In this document: positions 16,359 through 26,032 of the stretch, piece by piece
Layout of the letters: the number at the start of each line of letters is the position of its first letter
Position numbering within the stretch: position 1 is the stretch's first letter
Source: Ferruginibacter sp.
GTDB taxonomy: Bacteria; Bacteroidota; Bacteroidia; Chitinophagales; Chitinophagaceae
NCBI RefSeq assembly: GCF_028288465.1
Contig: NZ_JAQBNR010000019.1
Span: 171,079-235,078 of the forward strand
Length of the DNA stretch: 64,000 nucleotides
Direction: 5' to 3'
Program-made: the position numbers and the translations under genes
Notes under the pieces: generated by a model
Databases searched by the model: none
Told to the model about the DNA's origin: nothing
Seen by the model: the letters and a program-made list of their open reading frames with translations, nothing else

Positions 16359-17678
16359 TTAATTGTTTAAAATGCCTGCTGTTTGTAATAATTTATTGTA
16401 GGCCACCACAGCATCTGCTGTCGCGTTGCTTACATTTAATTTCGACTGCAACTGCGCCACATCCGCATCCAGTAAATCAGTAGTGGTGGCCAGCGCATTA
16501 TCATATTTATTTTTTGTGATGCGGTAATTTTCGGCCGCCTGTTCAACCGCCTGCTGGTACACTTCTATTTTTTTACGGCTCAGTAAATAAGCCTGGTAGG
16601 CCTGGTTTATCTGTAACCTGATGTTATCATTCAGCATATCCTGGCTGGCGGTAATCTGCTGTATTCTTGCATCAGCCTGTTCTATTTTTGATTTTGTTTT
16701 CCATAAAGAAGAAAGCGAATATTTTACGCCAAGCCCTACCGTTACCGCATTGGTGACGGTTAAAAATTTAGGGATGTCGGCTGCAATGTACCCGGTAGTT
16801 AATGCAATGTTGGGGTAATAATCGGCTTTTGCCGATTTGATGCCCAATTCTGCCGATTTTTTGCGCAAGGCCAGGGCACTGATATCATTACGAGACTGAA
16901 GCGCCAGCTGTTCATATGCTTCAATGCTTTTTACATCGCCGGGTTGTTGCAGGCTGGCCGAATCGGCCACCAGCAGGGTTTGTTCCGGTAATCCCAGCAT
17001 CAGCGCCATATTTACGCTGGCAATTTTATAGTTGCTTTGCGCATCGAGCAGTGTTAACTCAATGTTGGAGGATTGCAGTTTCACTTTCAGAAGATCATTT
17101 CTTGCTATCAGCCCGTTTTGTTCCAGGTTGGTAAAATCCTTTACCCGCTGGTTAGATTGTTCCAGGTTTTCCTTAACCAGTGTTACAGCTTTGAGTGATT
17201 TATACAAATTGCTATAAGCGTTGATGGTATTAATAATCACAGCTTCTTTATTGTCAGCGGCATCCAGTTTGGCGGCTTCCTGAAGGTATTTAGCGGATTC
17301 GATACCATACTTTAACTTACCGCCGGTATAAAGTGGCAGTGATACATTCAAACTGCCGTATGCAACCTGGGAAACTTTCGGTCCCCCAAAGCCCTTTCCG
17401 GAAGTATCAGATGCCAGGTGAATGTTAGGTGAAGTTGGCAGGTACATATAGGTGCCGCTCACGTTTACATCGGGTAGCAGCCGCTCTTTTGCTTCCTGGA
17501 TAGCAGCCGTAGCCTCACTTATTTTTGCTTTGTTGTTTTTTAGCAGGTGACTGTTAGTTACACTCAGGTCAACTGCTTCTTTTAAGGTAATTGTTCTTGT
17601 ACTGTCCTGCGCCTGTAATGCCTGTACATTTACAAGGCACAGCAACACGATCAATCCTGCTGTTAGTTTATGCTTCAT
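16359..17678 (-). CDS. tolC: TolC family outer membrane efflux protein
   Basis: 439 residues. Signal peptide MKHKLTAGLIVLLCLVNVQALQAQ, then the two-fold repeated TolC architecture of long amphipathic helices with YNKLL-type repeat ends (SLNVSLPLYTGGKLKYG; LGVKYSLSSLWKTKSK). Forms the trimeric outer-membrane duct for the EmrAB pump. Its ATG (17678) overlaps the tetR stop by 11 bp, implying translational coupling to the repressor gene. Confidence 0.9.
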   Translation of the reverse strand: MKHKLTAGLIVLLCLVNVQALQAQDSTRTITLKEAVDLSVTNSHLLKNNKAKISEATAAIQEAKERLLPDVNVSGTYMYLPTSPNIHLASDTSGKGFGGPKVSQVAYGSLNVSLPLYTGGKLKYGIESAKYLQEAAKLDAADNKEAVIINTINAYSNLYKSLKAVTLVKENLEQSNQRVKDFTNLEQNGLIARNDLLKVKLQSSNIELTLLDAQSNYKIASVNMALMLGLPEQTLLVADSASLQQPGDVKSIEAYEQLALQSRNDISALALRKKSAELGIKSAKADYYPNIALTTGYIAADIPKFLTVTNAVTVGLGVKYSLSSLWKTKSKIEQADARIQQITASQDMLNDNIRLQINQAYQAYLLSRKKIEVYQQAVEQAAENYRITKNKYDNALATTTDLLDADVAQLQSKLNVSNATADAVVAYNKLLQTAGILNN

Positions 17679-18297
17679 TGGTTAATATTACTTTGAATAA
17701 AGTTTTTATGTGTATGCTTAGTCTTCTTTTGAAAATATTTTTAAATTCTTCATCAGGTAGATCCTGCTGGTTATTAAATTCCCTGTAATACTCCATGCTC
17801 ATCAGGCTCTGTGATGCGGTGCCTACCATGGTGTTCAGCATCAATACCACGTCAATCTTCTTTTTAAAAACGCCTTTTTTCTGCCCGTCTTTTATCAGTT
17901 CAGCCACTACCGCAATGCTGCGTAGTTTTACATTGTTGGCAGCTTTTAATATGGCCGGGTTTTTATTGGTCACCAACACACCCTGCATTACTTTCTGAAA
18001 ACAGGGCTTTAGCATTACTCTTTCAATGTGTTCATCAATCAGCATATTCACTTTTTCAATGGGGCTAAGGCTGTCGTCTTTTATGAGATTTTCCATTCTT
18101 AGTTTTACTGAACCCACCCTTAATTCAAACAAAGCTTCCATCAGTTTTTCTTTGGACCCGAAGTAGTAAGAGATCATCGCCACATTGATACCGGCTTCAT
18201 CCGCTATGTCGCGAACAGAAGTTCCATCGAAACCTCTTTCCGCAAAAAGCCGCTCGGCGGTTTCTATTATCTGTATTTGTTTGTCATTAAATTCCAT
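17668..18297 (-). CDS. TetR/AcrR family transcriptional repressor of the efflux operon
   Basis: 209 residues. The N-terminal HTH is canonical: IQIIETAERLFAERGFDGTSVRDIADEAGINVAMISYYFGSKEKLMEALF. The C-terminal ligand domain is divergent. ATG 18297 is chosen because the HTH starts a few residues later; the frame is open to 18348 without support. First gene of the tolC-emrA-emrB operon, overlapping tolC by 11 bp. Two palindromes of TetR-operator type cover its promoter (18318-18360), so it probably represses itself and the pump until a toxic ligand binds. Confidence 0.93.
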   Translation of the reverse strand: MEFNDKQIQIIETAERLFAERGFDGTSVRDIADEAGINVAMISYYFGSKEKLMEALFELRVGSVKLRMENLIKDDSLSPIEKVNMLIDEHIERVMLKPCFQKVMQGVLVTNKNPAILKAANNVKLRSIAVVAELIKDGQKKGVFKKKIDVVLMLNTMVGTASQSLMSMEYYREFNNQQDLPDEEFKNIFKRRLSIHIKTLFKVILTNEA

Positions 18298-18317
18298 GCC
18301 ATTGACTAATTGAAATG

Positions 18318-18349
18318 CAAAGTTAAACAAACGTTTAATTAAAATCAAA
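18318..18349 (-). promoter_or_regulatory. Promoter of the tetR-tolC-emrAB operon
   Basis: On the minus strand TTTG (18349-18346), a 20-bp spacer, then TAACTTTG (18325-18318): a near-perfect Bacteroidota promoter. The ATG of tetR lies 20 bp downstream of the -7 box. Confidence 0.75.
18323..18338. promoter_or_regulatory. TetR operator candidate O1
   Basis: TTAAAC-AAAC-GTTTAA is a perfect 6-bp inverted repeat with a 4-bp centre, overlapping the -7 box and spacer of the efflux-operon promoter. Binding here would block RNA polymerase. Confidence 0.65.
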
Positions 18350-18360
18350 CAAATGTTTAA
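18345..18360. promoter_or_regulatory. TetR operator candidate O2
   Basis: TCAAAC-AAAT-GTTTAA repeats the O1 pattern with one imperfect arm position; it lies 22 bp from O1 (two helical turns) and covers the -33 TTTG. Together the two sites form an 18-bp direct repeat with a single mismatch (AAACAAACGTTTAATTAA and AAACAAATGTTTAATTAA). Confidence 0.6.
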
Positions 18361-18424
18361 TTAATTTATTGTTAACGACTACCCGGATGGCAAAAAACAA
18401 TGTTCAAATGAACTACGCAAACAG

Positions 18425-18453
18425 TTTGTGCAACGGCTTTTTGATTAGATTTG
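18425..18453 (+). promoter_or_regulatory. Promoter of the SDR gene
   Basis: TTTG at 18425-18428, a 17-bp spacer and TAGATTTG at 18446-18453, 14 bp before ATG 18468. It is about 65 bp from the nearest TetR operator, so the SDR gene is probably not repressed with the pump. Confidence 0.55.
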
Positions 18454-18467
18454 AAAAAATATTCGCC

Positions 18468-19286
18468 ATGCCATTTACAAATAAAACGGTTGTAATTACC
18501 GGCGCCAGCCGGGGAATAGGAAAAGCCATTGGCCTTAGATTGGTAAAAGACGGAGCCAATATTGTGATCGCCTCAAAAAGTGTGGAAGAAAATCCCAAAC
18601 TGGGTGGTACTATTTATTCTGCCGCGGCAGAAATGGAAGCGGCAGGTGGAAGGGCCCTTGCTGTGCAATGTGATATCCGCTTTGAAGAACAGGTGCAGCA
18701 GATGGTAGAAAAAGCAGTAGAACATTTTGGCGGTATTGATATTTTGGTTAATAATGCCAGCGCCATCAACCTTACAAATACGGAACAAACAGACCCTAAA
18801 CGTTTTGATTTAATGTACGATATCAACGTGAGGGGAACGTTTATGGTAAGCCGTGCCTGTATTCCGCATTTGAAAAAAAGTACGAATGCGCATATTTTAA
18901 ATTTGTCTCCCCCCATCAATATGGATATGAAATGGTTTGCCAACCACCTGGCTTACACCATCAGCAAATATGATATGAGTATGATTGCCCTCGGACTGGC
19001 AGCAGAATTAAAACAGTTCAACATTGCTGCCAACACTTTGTGGCCGCGTACAACCATTGCTACCGCCGCGGTAAACAATTTACTGGGTGGCCAAATGCTG
19101 ATGAATATGAGCCGTACCGTGGATATTATCGCCGACGCGGCCTGGTATATTTTATCAAAGCCGGCAGCAGAATGTACGGGCAATACTTTTATTGATGAAG
19201 CTGTTTTGGCAGAAGAAGGTATAACGGATTTGGAAAAATATTCCGTTGTGCCGGGTGCACAATTATACACTGACCTTTTTCTGTAA
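18468..19286 (+). CDS. Short-chain dehydrogenase/reductase, HSDL2-like
   Basis: 272 residues, NAD(P)-dependent oxidoreductase. NKTVVITGASRGIGKAI is the dinucleotide-binding motif, NNASA the NNAG variant, and YTISK (Y-x3-K) the catalytic pair; the usual catalytic Ser is in NLSPP. The sequence pattern (ASKSVEENPKLGGTIYSAAAEMEAAGGRAL) is that of the HSDL2 branch of hydroxysteroid dehydrogenase-like proteins, lacking the C-terminal SCP2 domain of the animal protein. The frame is open from 18369 but the family starts at 18468, also fixed by a promoter just upstream. Confidence 0.9.
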   Translation: MPFTNKTVVITGASRGIGKAIGLRLVKDGANIVIASKSVEENPKLGGTIYSAAAEMEAAGGRALAVQCDIRFEEQVQQMVEKAVEHFGGIDILVNNASAINLTNTEQTDPKRFDLMYDINVRGTFMVSRACIPHLKKSTNAHILNLSPPINMDMKWFANHLAYTISKYDMSMIALGLAAELKQFNIAANTLWPRTTIATAAVNNLLGGQMLMNMSRTVDIIADAAWYILSKPAAECTGNTFIDEAVLAEEGITDLEKYSVVPGAQLYTDLFL

Positions 19287-19509
19287 AAAAATAATTAGAA
19301 CTTATATATCAGTTTGCATCTAACAATTGCAAGGCTTTTTAAAGCAGGTAATAGAAAGTATCCCCTTCTTTTTGGTGTGAGATGCTGTTAAAGAAATCCT
19401 AATCCCAATTTTATTTTGATAAGCGGTAACCTTCTGCCGGGGTTGTACGTCTAATTTCGTAGCGCTTTAATTGTTGTAATTAAAGCCACTCAACCGAAAA
19501 AAAATTACC

Positions 19510-22008
19510 ATGACGACCAAATTTGCAGGGATGCTTATCGCATTGCTTGGAGGCCATTTTTTTGCCTGCGCTCAAACAGAAATTAGAAAGATAACTGCTA
19601 CTAAAACGAATGCTGTTTTTAAAATAGATGGAATGCTGAATGAGCCTGCCTGGAAGACGGCTCCGGTGGTTGGCAAATTTATTGAGTTAAGGCCTGTCCC
19701 TTTTAGAAAAGAAGATTCTGCCAACAGAACTGAAATGTATATTCTGTATAATAACCAGGGCGTTTATTTTGGAGGATACTGTTACGAAAAAAATAAAGAC
19801 AGCATTGCAACTGAATTAATAGGCAGAGATAATTTTGGCAACAACGATTTTATAGGTGTTGTGCTGGACACTTATCTTGATAAAATTAACGGCTTTGAAT
19901 ATTTTGTTACGCCGCTCGGCGAACAAATGGATGCCAAGGCAATACCGCAGGATAACAACGGCAACTCTGAAGATTTTTCCTGGAACAGTGTTTGGCAAAG
20001 TGCCTGTAAAATGCAACCGGATGGGTGGAGTTTTGAAATGTTTCTCCCTTATTCAGCCTTGCGTTTTAGCAAAAAAGATATACAGTCATGGGGTTTAAAT
20101 ATTGTGCGGAGAAGAAACAAAAGCGGTCAGCAATTATTCTGGAACCCGATAGATCCTAAAGTAAACGGTTTTCTTACACAGGAAGGACTCTTAACGATTC
20201 CTGATAAAATATCTCCGCCAGTCAGGTTATCTTTTTCACCCTATTTTTCCAGTTATGTAAATAACTATCCTTACAATACCGCAGGGGTAAAAAACACCAC
20301 CAATGCATTTAATGGCGGTATGGATATCAAGTACGGCATCAACGAAAGCTTTACGCTGGATGCCACTCTGGTGCCTGATTTTGGACAAACGCAGAGTGAC
20401 AACCATATATTGAACCTGACGCCGTTTGAAGTAAAGTATAATGAGAACAGGACTTTTTTTACAGAAGGTACGGAGCTCTTTAACAAAGGTAATTTGTTTT
20501 ATAGCAGGCGTATCGGGGCTCCGCCAATTCATTTACACGAGGTAAGTGGAAAACTGGATAGTACCCAGCATATCGTTAATAATCCATCGGAAACAAAGCT
20601 GTTGAACGCAACCAAGATCTCAGGGCGCAATAAAAATAAATTAGGGATAGGCTTTTTTAACGCCGTCACTGAAACCATGTATGCTACTATAGAGAATGAC
20701 CAAGGCCAGAAACAAAAAATTGAAACCAATCCGCTCACCAATTACAATATCCTGGTGCTTGATCAAAGCCTTAAAAATAATTCATCCGTAACCCTGGTAA
20801 ACTCTAATGTGTTGCGCAATGGCAAAGATTACGACGCTAACGTAACCGCCTTGCTGTTTAATTTATACGATAAAAAAAATAAATGGAATCTGTATGGCAA
20901 TGGCTATTCAAGTACCATTTTCAGCAATACAAAAAGTACAGGCTATAAATATGGCGGGGGCTTTGGTAAGGTAAGCGGTAGCTTTATTTTTTCAACAACG
21001 GTGCAGGCGATAGATGATAAATTTAATCCCAACGACCTTGGTATACAGTTCTACAACAATAATATCAACACATATATTTATGCTGGCTATTATTTTACCA
21101 AGCCCACTAAATGGTATAACCGCTGGTTCAATAATTTTAATTTTAATTACGACCAGTTGTATGTTCCGCGGTCTTTTCAGAGTGTTAAGTTTAACTACAA
21201 TACCAATCTGCAATTTAAAAACCTTTGGTGGATAGGGTTGTTTGCAAACGCATCACCAAAAGGAAATGATTTTTACGAACCCAGGGTTGCCGGCAGGTTT
21301 TTCCGAACTCCTTCTTATTTTACAATCGGCACATTTGGACAGAGCAATAATGCAAAAAGATACAGTGTAGTTGTTACTGCCATGTTTGGAAACACCAATC
21401 TTTTTAATCAACACGAATGGTATTTCGACTTTACACAAATAATGCGTTTCAACAACAAAATTTCCATCTCGCATTACATCAATTTAGATCCCATCAGCAA
21501 TAATATTGGTTTCCCTACAAGTAACAGTGATAACGGCGCTGACGGCATTTATAATAACAGTACATTATTGTTTGGACGCAGAAACCGCATGACAGTTGAA
21601 AATCGTTTGAATTTTAAGTATAGCTTTAATAATAAAAGTTACATCACCATGCGGCTAAGGCATTATATGGGCACTGTGACTTATAAAGAATTTTTTACGC
21701 TGAATGCGTCAGGGAATCTTGATGCAATACCTGCCGGCAACAATGGTATCAAACAGTATATCAGTAATAACCACAACTTCGATAACAACTATAATACATT
21801 TAACATTGATATGGTATATAGCTGGCGTTTTGCACCAGGCAGCGAATTTAACGTGGTATGGAAAAACGGCATCAATACTTTTGAGCGGGATGTGGTAAAT
21901 GGGTACTTTAAAAATTTTAACAATACCATCGCAGCACCACAAAACAACAGCGTTTCGGTAAAAGTGTTGTACTATATCGACTACCTTCAGCTGCGCAAAA
22001 AGAAATAA
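19510..22008 (+). CDS. DUF5916 protein: CBM9-like domain plus outer-membrane barrel
   Basis: 832 residues. Signal peptide to CAQTE, then a CBM9-like domain (~25-235: IDGMLNEPAWKTA, YILYNNQGVYFGGYCYEK, LDTYLDKINGFEYFVTPLGEQMDA, GWSFEMFLPYSALRF) fused to a ~590-residue DUF5916 beta-barrel (VPDFGQTQSDNHILNLTPFEVKYNENRTFFTEG is the family hallmark), ending in a barrel-like terminal strand. The family sits in the outer membrane and is common in Bacteroidota; role unproven, possibly glycan binding or uptake. Followed by a strong bidirectional terminator. The 222 bp before it hold no gene; TAATTTCG at 19452-19459 is a weak promoter-like box. Confidence 0.85.
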   Translation: MTTKFAGMLIALLGGHFFACAQTEIRKITATKTNAVFKIDGMLNEPAWKTAPVVGKFIELRPVPFRKEDSANRTEMYILYNNQGVYFGGYCYEKNKDSIATELIGRDNFGNNDFIGVVLDTYLDKINGFEYFVTPLGEQMDAKAIPQDNNGNSEDFSWNSVWQSACKMQPDGWSFEMFLPYSALRFSKKDIQSWGLNIVRRRNKSGQQLFWNPIDPKVNGFLTQEGLLTIPDKISPPVRLSFSPYFSSYVNNYPYNTAGVKNTTNAFNGGMDIKYGINESFTLDATLVPDFGQTQSDNHILNLTPFEVKYNENRTFFTEGTELFNKGNLFYSRRIGAPPIHLHEVSGKLDSTQHIVNNPSETKLLNATKISGRNKNKLGIGFFNAVTETMYATIENDQGQKQKIETNPLTNYNILVLDQSLKNNSSVTLVNSNVLRNGKDYDANVTALLFNLYDKKNKWNLYGNGYSSTIFSNTKSTGYKYGGGFGKVSGSFIFSTTVQAIDDKFNPNDLGIQFYNNNINTYIYAGYYFTKPTKWYNRWFNNFNFNYDQLYVPRSFQSVKFNYNTNLQFKNLWWIGLFANASPKGNDFYEPRVAGRFFRTPSYFTIGTFGQSNNAKRYSVVVTAMFGNTNLFNQHEWYFDFTQIMRFNNKISISHYINLDPISNNIGFPTSNSDNGADGIYNNSTLLFGRRNRMTVENRLNFKYSFNNKSYITMRLRHYMGTVTYKEFFTLNASGNLDAIPAGNNGIKQYISNNHNFDNNYNTFNIDMVYSWRFAPGSEFNVVWKNGINTFERDVVNGYFKNFNNTIAAPQNNSVSVKVLYYIDYLQLRKKK

Positions 22009-22036
22009 AAAGCTGCCTTTTTTTGGGCAGCTTTTT
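22007..22036. terminator. Bidirectional terminator between DUF5916 gene and DPP IV gene
   Basis: AAAAAGCTGCC (22007-22017), an 8-nt loop and GGCAGCTTTTT (22026-22036): an 11-bp perfect stem whose ends give U-tracts on both strands. It overlaps the DUF5916 stop codon by two bases. Confidence 0.85.
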
Positions 22037-22047
22037 ATAAAAATTTC

Positions 22048-24195
22048 TTATTTCAACATCAATTTATTTACCGGTTTTTCCAACAGGTATTTGTAAATAA
22101 ATTCCGTTTTCAAATTCATGTAATGGAGCCATTTATTACCACCCCAGCCATGCCGGCCGCCACTGTATTCCATAAACTCAAATTCCTTTTTGGCATCCTG
22201 TAATTTGCTGATGAGGTTGATGCTGTTTTGAATGTGTACATTGTCATCAATAACACCGTGCACAATTTGTAACATGCCCTTGTATTTGTCAACATAACTC
22301 AACACCGAACTTGTTTTATATCCTTCCGGATTTTCCGCCGGTGTATCCATGTAACGTTCTGTATAATGCGTATCATAAAAACTCCAGTCGGTCACACTGC
22401 CACCAGCCATACCATGCGTAAATACATCACTGCCATAGGTTAAAGCATAGCAGGTCATGTAGCCACCGTAACTAAACCCGGTAATGCAAATTCTTGTGGG
22501 GTCTGCGCTGCCATTTGCAATCAGCCATTTTACCATCGTGCTGTAATCTTTCATTTCCCAATAGCCAAGGTTACGGTACATGTAGTTTACACCTTCCTTG
22601 CCAAAGTGCCCGCTGGCACGATGGTCCATCACAACCTGTATCAAACCTTCTTTGGCATAAAACTGCTGGTTGCCATTTAAGCCCCAGCTATCCCAGCAGC
22701 TGCCTGCATTAGGACCTCCGTAAATAGAAATCAATACCGGGTACTTTTTACTCTTATCCATGTTCACCGGCCAGGTTACTTTCATTGGAAGATCATATAA
22801 ACCGTCATCACTTTTTATCCTGAGCAATTCAGTTGTAGCCAGGTTATAAGTTGCAAATTCTGCCGCTTTTGAATCGCCGATTTCTTTAATTATTTTCCCC
22901 TTGTTATTAACCAGTGTTAATTTGGTTGGCGTGCCGGAGTTGGAAGAGGTTGTTATAAAATAACTGCCGTTTGGTGAAAGATTGATGTTGGTATTATTGT
23001 AGTCTCCGGAAGTTAAACGCAACAGATTTTTACCATTCAAACCAATGCAGTAAAAGTCAATGCGGGCGGTATTTTCCCTGCTTCTCGCAGTAAAATAAAC
23101 TATCCCTTTTTTTTCATCTATTTTGGTAAGATTCAATACCGTAAATTTTCCTGAAGTGATTGGGTTAATTAATTTCCCGGTCATGTCGTACAGGTACAAA
23201 TGATTCCATCCTGTTTGGTCACTTTCTAAAATAACATTTTTACCACTGCTTAAAAAATGCAACCTTTCGTAGCCATCCTCCAGCTGTATCCATGTTTTTT
23301 GTTTTTCATCATAGATTTCTTTTTTATCACCTGTGGCTGGATTTACGCTCCAGATCTTTAAATTATTCTGTCCCCTGTTTATCCATTGCACCCATAAGGC
23401 ACTTCCATCAGGCGTCCAGTAAGGTGCTCCGAAATACTGGTCATCTTTATCATTAAAATCAGCGAAGACAATGTTGCCACCTTCCGGCGTCACAAGGCCA
23501 ATTTTTACCTGCGGATTGGTATCGCCCACTTTGGGGTAGCGCTCCTTCTCCACATAGCCATGCTGGCCGTTGCCATCCGTAATGGTATATACCGGAACGG
23601 GCGAATCATCTGTTCGGAAAAATGCAAGGTGTTTGCTGTCAGGACTCCACCAAAAAGTACGGTACAGACTTGCCCTTCCTAAAATTTCTTCCGTATACAC
23701 CCAGCTGGCATATCCATTTAAAATAACATCGCTGCCATCTGTTGTTAAACGGTTTTCTTTTTTTGTGGCAATATTGATGGTGTACAAATCATTGTATCTT
23801 GTAAAAGCAACATAATTATTATCTGGGCTGATGATGGGATTTATTTTTTTTGTCGTATCACTGGTAAGCTGTGTTTCAACACCATTTACTTTTACAAAAA
23901 TATTACCGCTTTTAAGATAAGCACCGAACTTTGCCACATCGCTTTTTGCATCGGTTGCCGCGGCTTCTTTTTCAATACCTGTCTTGCAATCCAGCACAAA
24001 CTCTTTGCCTGTCCTGGTGATACTAACGTGGCTATCATCTATCCATTTATTAATAACCGGCAAAGGTTGAATAATACCCTTAAAATCATTTTTAAAATAC
24101 TGATCATCGGTGAGCTCTTTTTTTTGAGCCATCGTACACAGCGACACCAGCGCCAATGCAGCAAATGCAGTTAATTTCTTTACAAAGAGTAGCAT
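22048..24195 (-). CDS. Dipeptidyl-peptidase IV, S9 family serine protease
   Basis: 715 residues. Signal peptide MLLFVKKLTAFAALALVSLCTMA. Residues ~30-470 form the eight-bladed DPPIV beta-propeller (including the GYASWVYTEEILGR substrate-anchoring loop with the Glu pair motif), residues ~480-715 the alpha/beta-hydrolase: nucleophile in GFSYGGYM, Asp in VIDDNVH, His in GGRHGWG. It removes X-Pro or X-Ala dipeptides from peptide N-termini in the periplasm. The double-Glu anchor marks it as DPPIV rather than acylaminoacyl-peptidase. Confidence 0.93.
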   Translation of the reverse strand: MLLFVKKLTAFAALALVSLCTMAQKKELTDDQYFKNDFKGIIQPLPVINKWIDDSHVSITRTGKEFVLDCKTGIEKEAAATDAKSDVAKFGAYLKSGNIFVKVNGVETQLTSDTTKKINPIISPDNNYVAFTRYNDLYTINIATKKENRLTTDGSDVILNGYASWVYTEEILGRASLYRTFWWSPDSKHLAFFRTDDSPVPVYTITDGNGQHGYVEKERYPKVGDTNPQVKIGLVTPEGGNIVFADFNDKDDQYFGAPYWTPDGSALWVQWINRGQNNLKIWSVNPATGDKKEIYDEKQKTWIQLEDGYERLHFLSSGKNVILESDQTGWNHLYLYDMTGKLINPITSGKFTVLNLTKIDEKKGIVYFTARSRENTARIDFYCIGLNGKNLLRLTSGDYNNTNINLSPNGSYFITTSSNSGTPTKLTLVNNKGKIIKEIGDSKAAEFATYNLATTELLRIKSDDGLYDLPMKVTWPVNMDKSKKYPVLISIYGGPNAGSCWDSWGLNGNQQFYAKEGLIQVVMDHRASGHFGKEGVNYMYRNLGYWEMKDYSTMVKWLIANGSADPTRICITGFSYGGYMTCYALTYGSDVFTHGMAGGSVTDWSFYDTHYTERYMDTPAENPEGYKTSSVLSYVDKYKGMLQIVHGVIDDNVHIQNSINLISKLQDAKKEFEFMEYSGGRHGWGGNKWLHYMNLKTEFIYKYLLEKPVNKLMLK

Positions 24196-24305
24196 AGTTT
24201 ACCTTTTTAAAATTTGGCAGACAAGATAGTTTTTTTGAAGGAGATGGAAAAGTGAGGTTGATGAATGGAACATGCAGTTTTATTTGATGATGTGTCTGCA
24301 AACAA

Positions 24306-24335
24306 AACGACCAATCAAATTTTTGATTGGTCGTT
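24306..24335 (-). terminator. Intrinsic terminator of lysS
   Basis: AACGACCAATCAAA (24306-24319) and TTTGATTGGTCGTT (24322-24335) form a perfect 14-bp inverted repeat, 21 bp after the lysS stop on the minus strand, followed by a T-rich run. It lies upstream of the DPP IV start, isolating the two genes. Confidence 0.8.
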
Positions 24336-24356
24336 ATTACTATCGCCGATAAATTA

Positions 24357-25883
24357 TTATTGTTCAAAATTTTCCGGGCGCATCATCGGGAAAAATAACA
24401 CATCCTGTATTGAATGCTGGTTGGTCAGCAACATCGCAATTCTGTCAATGCCAAAACCAATACCACTCGTGGGTGGCATACCATATTCCAACGCACGTAA
24501 AAAATCATAGTCAATAAACATGGCTTCATCATCGCCACGTTCCATCAGTTTGGTTTGTTCTTCAAAACGGGCTCTTTGTTCCAGCGGGTCGTTCAGCTCG
24601 CTGTAAGCGTTGGCAATTTCTTTGCCGTTGCACATCAGCTCAAAACGCTCTACCAGGCCGGTTTTGCTGCGATGCTTTTTTGTAAGCGGGCTCATCTCAA
24701 CCGGATAGTCTGTAATAAAAGTGGGTTGTATGTAATTGCCTTCGCATTTGCTGCCAAAAATTTCATCAATCAGTTTGCCCTTGCCCCATTTGGCATCTGC
24801 ATGTATGCCCAATTGCTGGCACACAGTACGTATACCTTCTTCATCCATTTCACTGATATCAAAACCTGTAAATTCTTTGATAGAATCATACATGGTGATT
24901 CTTTTATAAGGCGCTTTAAAATCAATCTCTTTATCACCCACTGTTACTTTTGAATTGCCGTTGGTGGCCAGTGCCGCCTTTTCCAGCAGTTGCTCGGTAG
25001 TTTCCATCATCCATTCGTAATCCTTATAGGCTACATAAAATTCAAGCACAGTAAATTCCGGGTTATGGGTTCTGTCCATTCCTTCATTGCGAAAGTTGCG
25101 GCTGAATTCGTACACCCATTCAAAGCCGCCAACAATCAATCTTTTTAAATACAATTCATTAGCTATACGCATGTACATAGGCACATCCAGTGCATTGTGG
25201 TGCGTAGTAAAAGGTCTTGCAGCAGCGCCGCCGGGGATGGATTGCAATACGGGTGTATCCACTTCCAAAGCACCCCGGTCGTTTAAAAATTCACGGATGG
25301 CATTCATCATTTTAGTGCGTTTGATGAATGTTTCTTTCACGGCGGGGTTTACAATCAAATCAGCATACCGCTGGCGGTACCTGAATTCCGGATCGGTGAC
25401 TTCATCAAAAGCTTCTCCGTCTTTTTCTTTAACGATTGGGAGTGGCCGCAAAGATTTTGTAAGAATGGAGAATTCTTTTACGTGTATAGAAGTTTCGCCG
25501 GTTTTTGTGATGAATACATACCCTTTAATACCAATAATATCACCTATATCAATTAATTTTTTCCAAACAGTTTGGTACAGGCTTTTATCTTCGCCCGGGC
25601 AAATATCATCCTGCTTGATATAGAACTGAATTTTACCAACAGCATCCTGCAACACAGCAAAATTGGCCTTTCCCATATCCCGAACACTCATTATTCTGCC
25701 GGCGATGCATACATCAGCAAACTGATCTTTATTTTCTTCTCCCTTAAAATTTTCTTTTATAAAAACCGAGGTGGTATTTACCGGGTACAATGCCGCAGGA
25801 TAAGCGTCGATGCCCATGCTTGTTAAGGTAGCTAATTTTTCCCTTCTGATAACTTCCTGTTCTGACAAATGTGCAATGCTCAT
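24357..25883 (-). CDS. lysS: Lysine--tRNA ligase, class II
   Basis: 508 residues. N-terminal OB-fold anticodon-binding domain ([25 protein letters not shown]), then class II motif 1 around [20 protein letters not shown], motif 2 ([30 protein letters not shown]) and motif 3 ([13 protein letters not shown]). Charges tRNA-Lys. Full length and intact. On the minus strand TATCTTCG about 55 bp before the start is one mismatch from a promoter box. Confidence 0.97.
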   Translation of the reverse strand: MSIAHLSEQEVIRREKLATLTSMGIDAYPAALYPVNTTSVFIKENFKGEENKDQFADVCIAGRIMSVRDMGKANFAVLQDAVGKIQFYIKQDDICPGEDKSLYQTVWKKLIDIGDIIGIKGYVFITKTGETSIHVKEFSILTKSLRPLPIVKEKDGEAFDEVTDPEFRYRQRYADLIVNPAVKETFIKRTKMMNAIREFLNDRGALEVDTPVLQSIPGGAAARPFTTHHNALDVPMYMRIANELYLKRLIVGGFEWVYEFSRNFRNEGMDRTHNPEFTVLEFYVAYKDYEWMMETTEQLLEKAALATNGNSKVTVGDKEIDFKAPYKRITMYDSIKEFTGFDISEMDEEGIRTVCQQLGIHADAKWGKGKLIDEIFGSKCEGNYIQPTFITDYPVEMSPLTKKHRSKTGLVERFELMCNGKEIANAYSELNDPLEQRARFEEQTKLMERGDDEAMFIDYDFLRALEYGMPPTSGIGFGIDRIAMLLTNQHSIQDVLFFPMMRPENFEQ

Positions 25884-26006
25884 GAAATAATAATAGTTGA
25901 ATATTTTTAAATATTGGTAATCACGCTATAATCTTGCGAAGATACCGCATGAAACTGATTTGTCCACTTACATTGCGGCCTGCCCGATAATGGCAGGATA
26001 CTTGTC

Positions 26007-26014
26007 TATATTTG
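26007..26014 (+). promoter_or_regulatory. -7 promoter element of the DUF4197 gene
   Basis: TATATTTG, an exact TAnnTTTG match, 18 bp before ATG 26033. The -33 element is not convincing. Confidence 0.45.
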
Positions 26015-26032
26015 TCTTATAAAAACTTATCT

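Noticed and set aside
22007..22036. Possible attenuator or riboswitch hairpins near other gene starts
   Set aside because: All strong hairpins I found sit at gene ends and behave as terminators; none precedes a start codon with a suitable alternate fold.
25087..25623. 178-residue plus-strand ORF
   Set aside because: Lies entirely inside lysS on the other strand; composition is that of a complementary frame.
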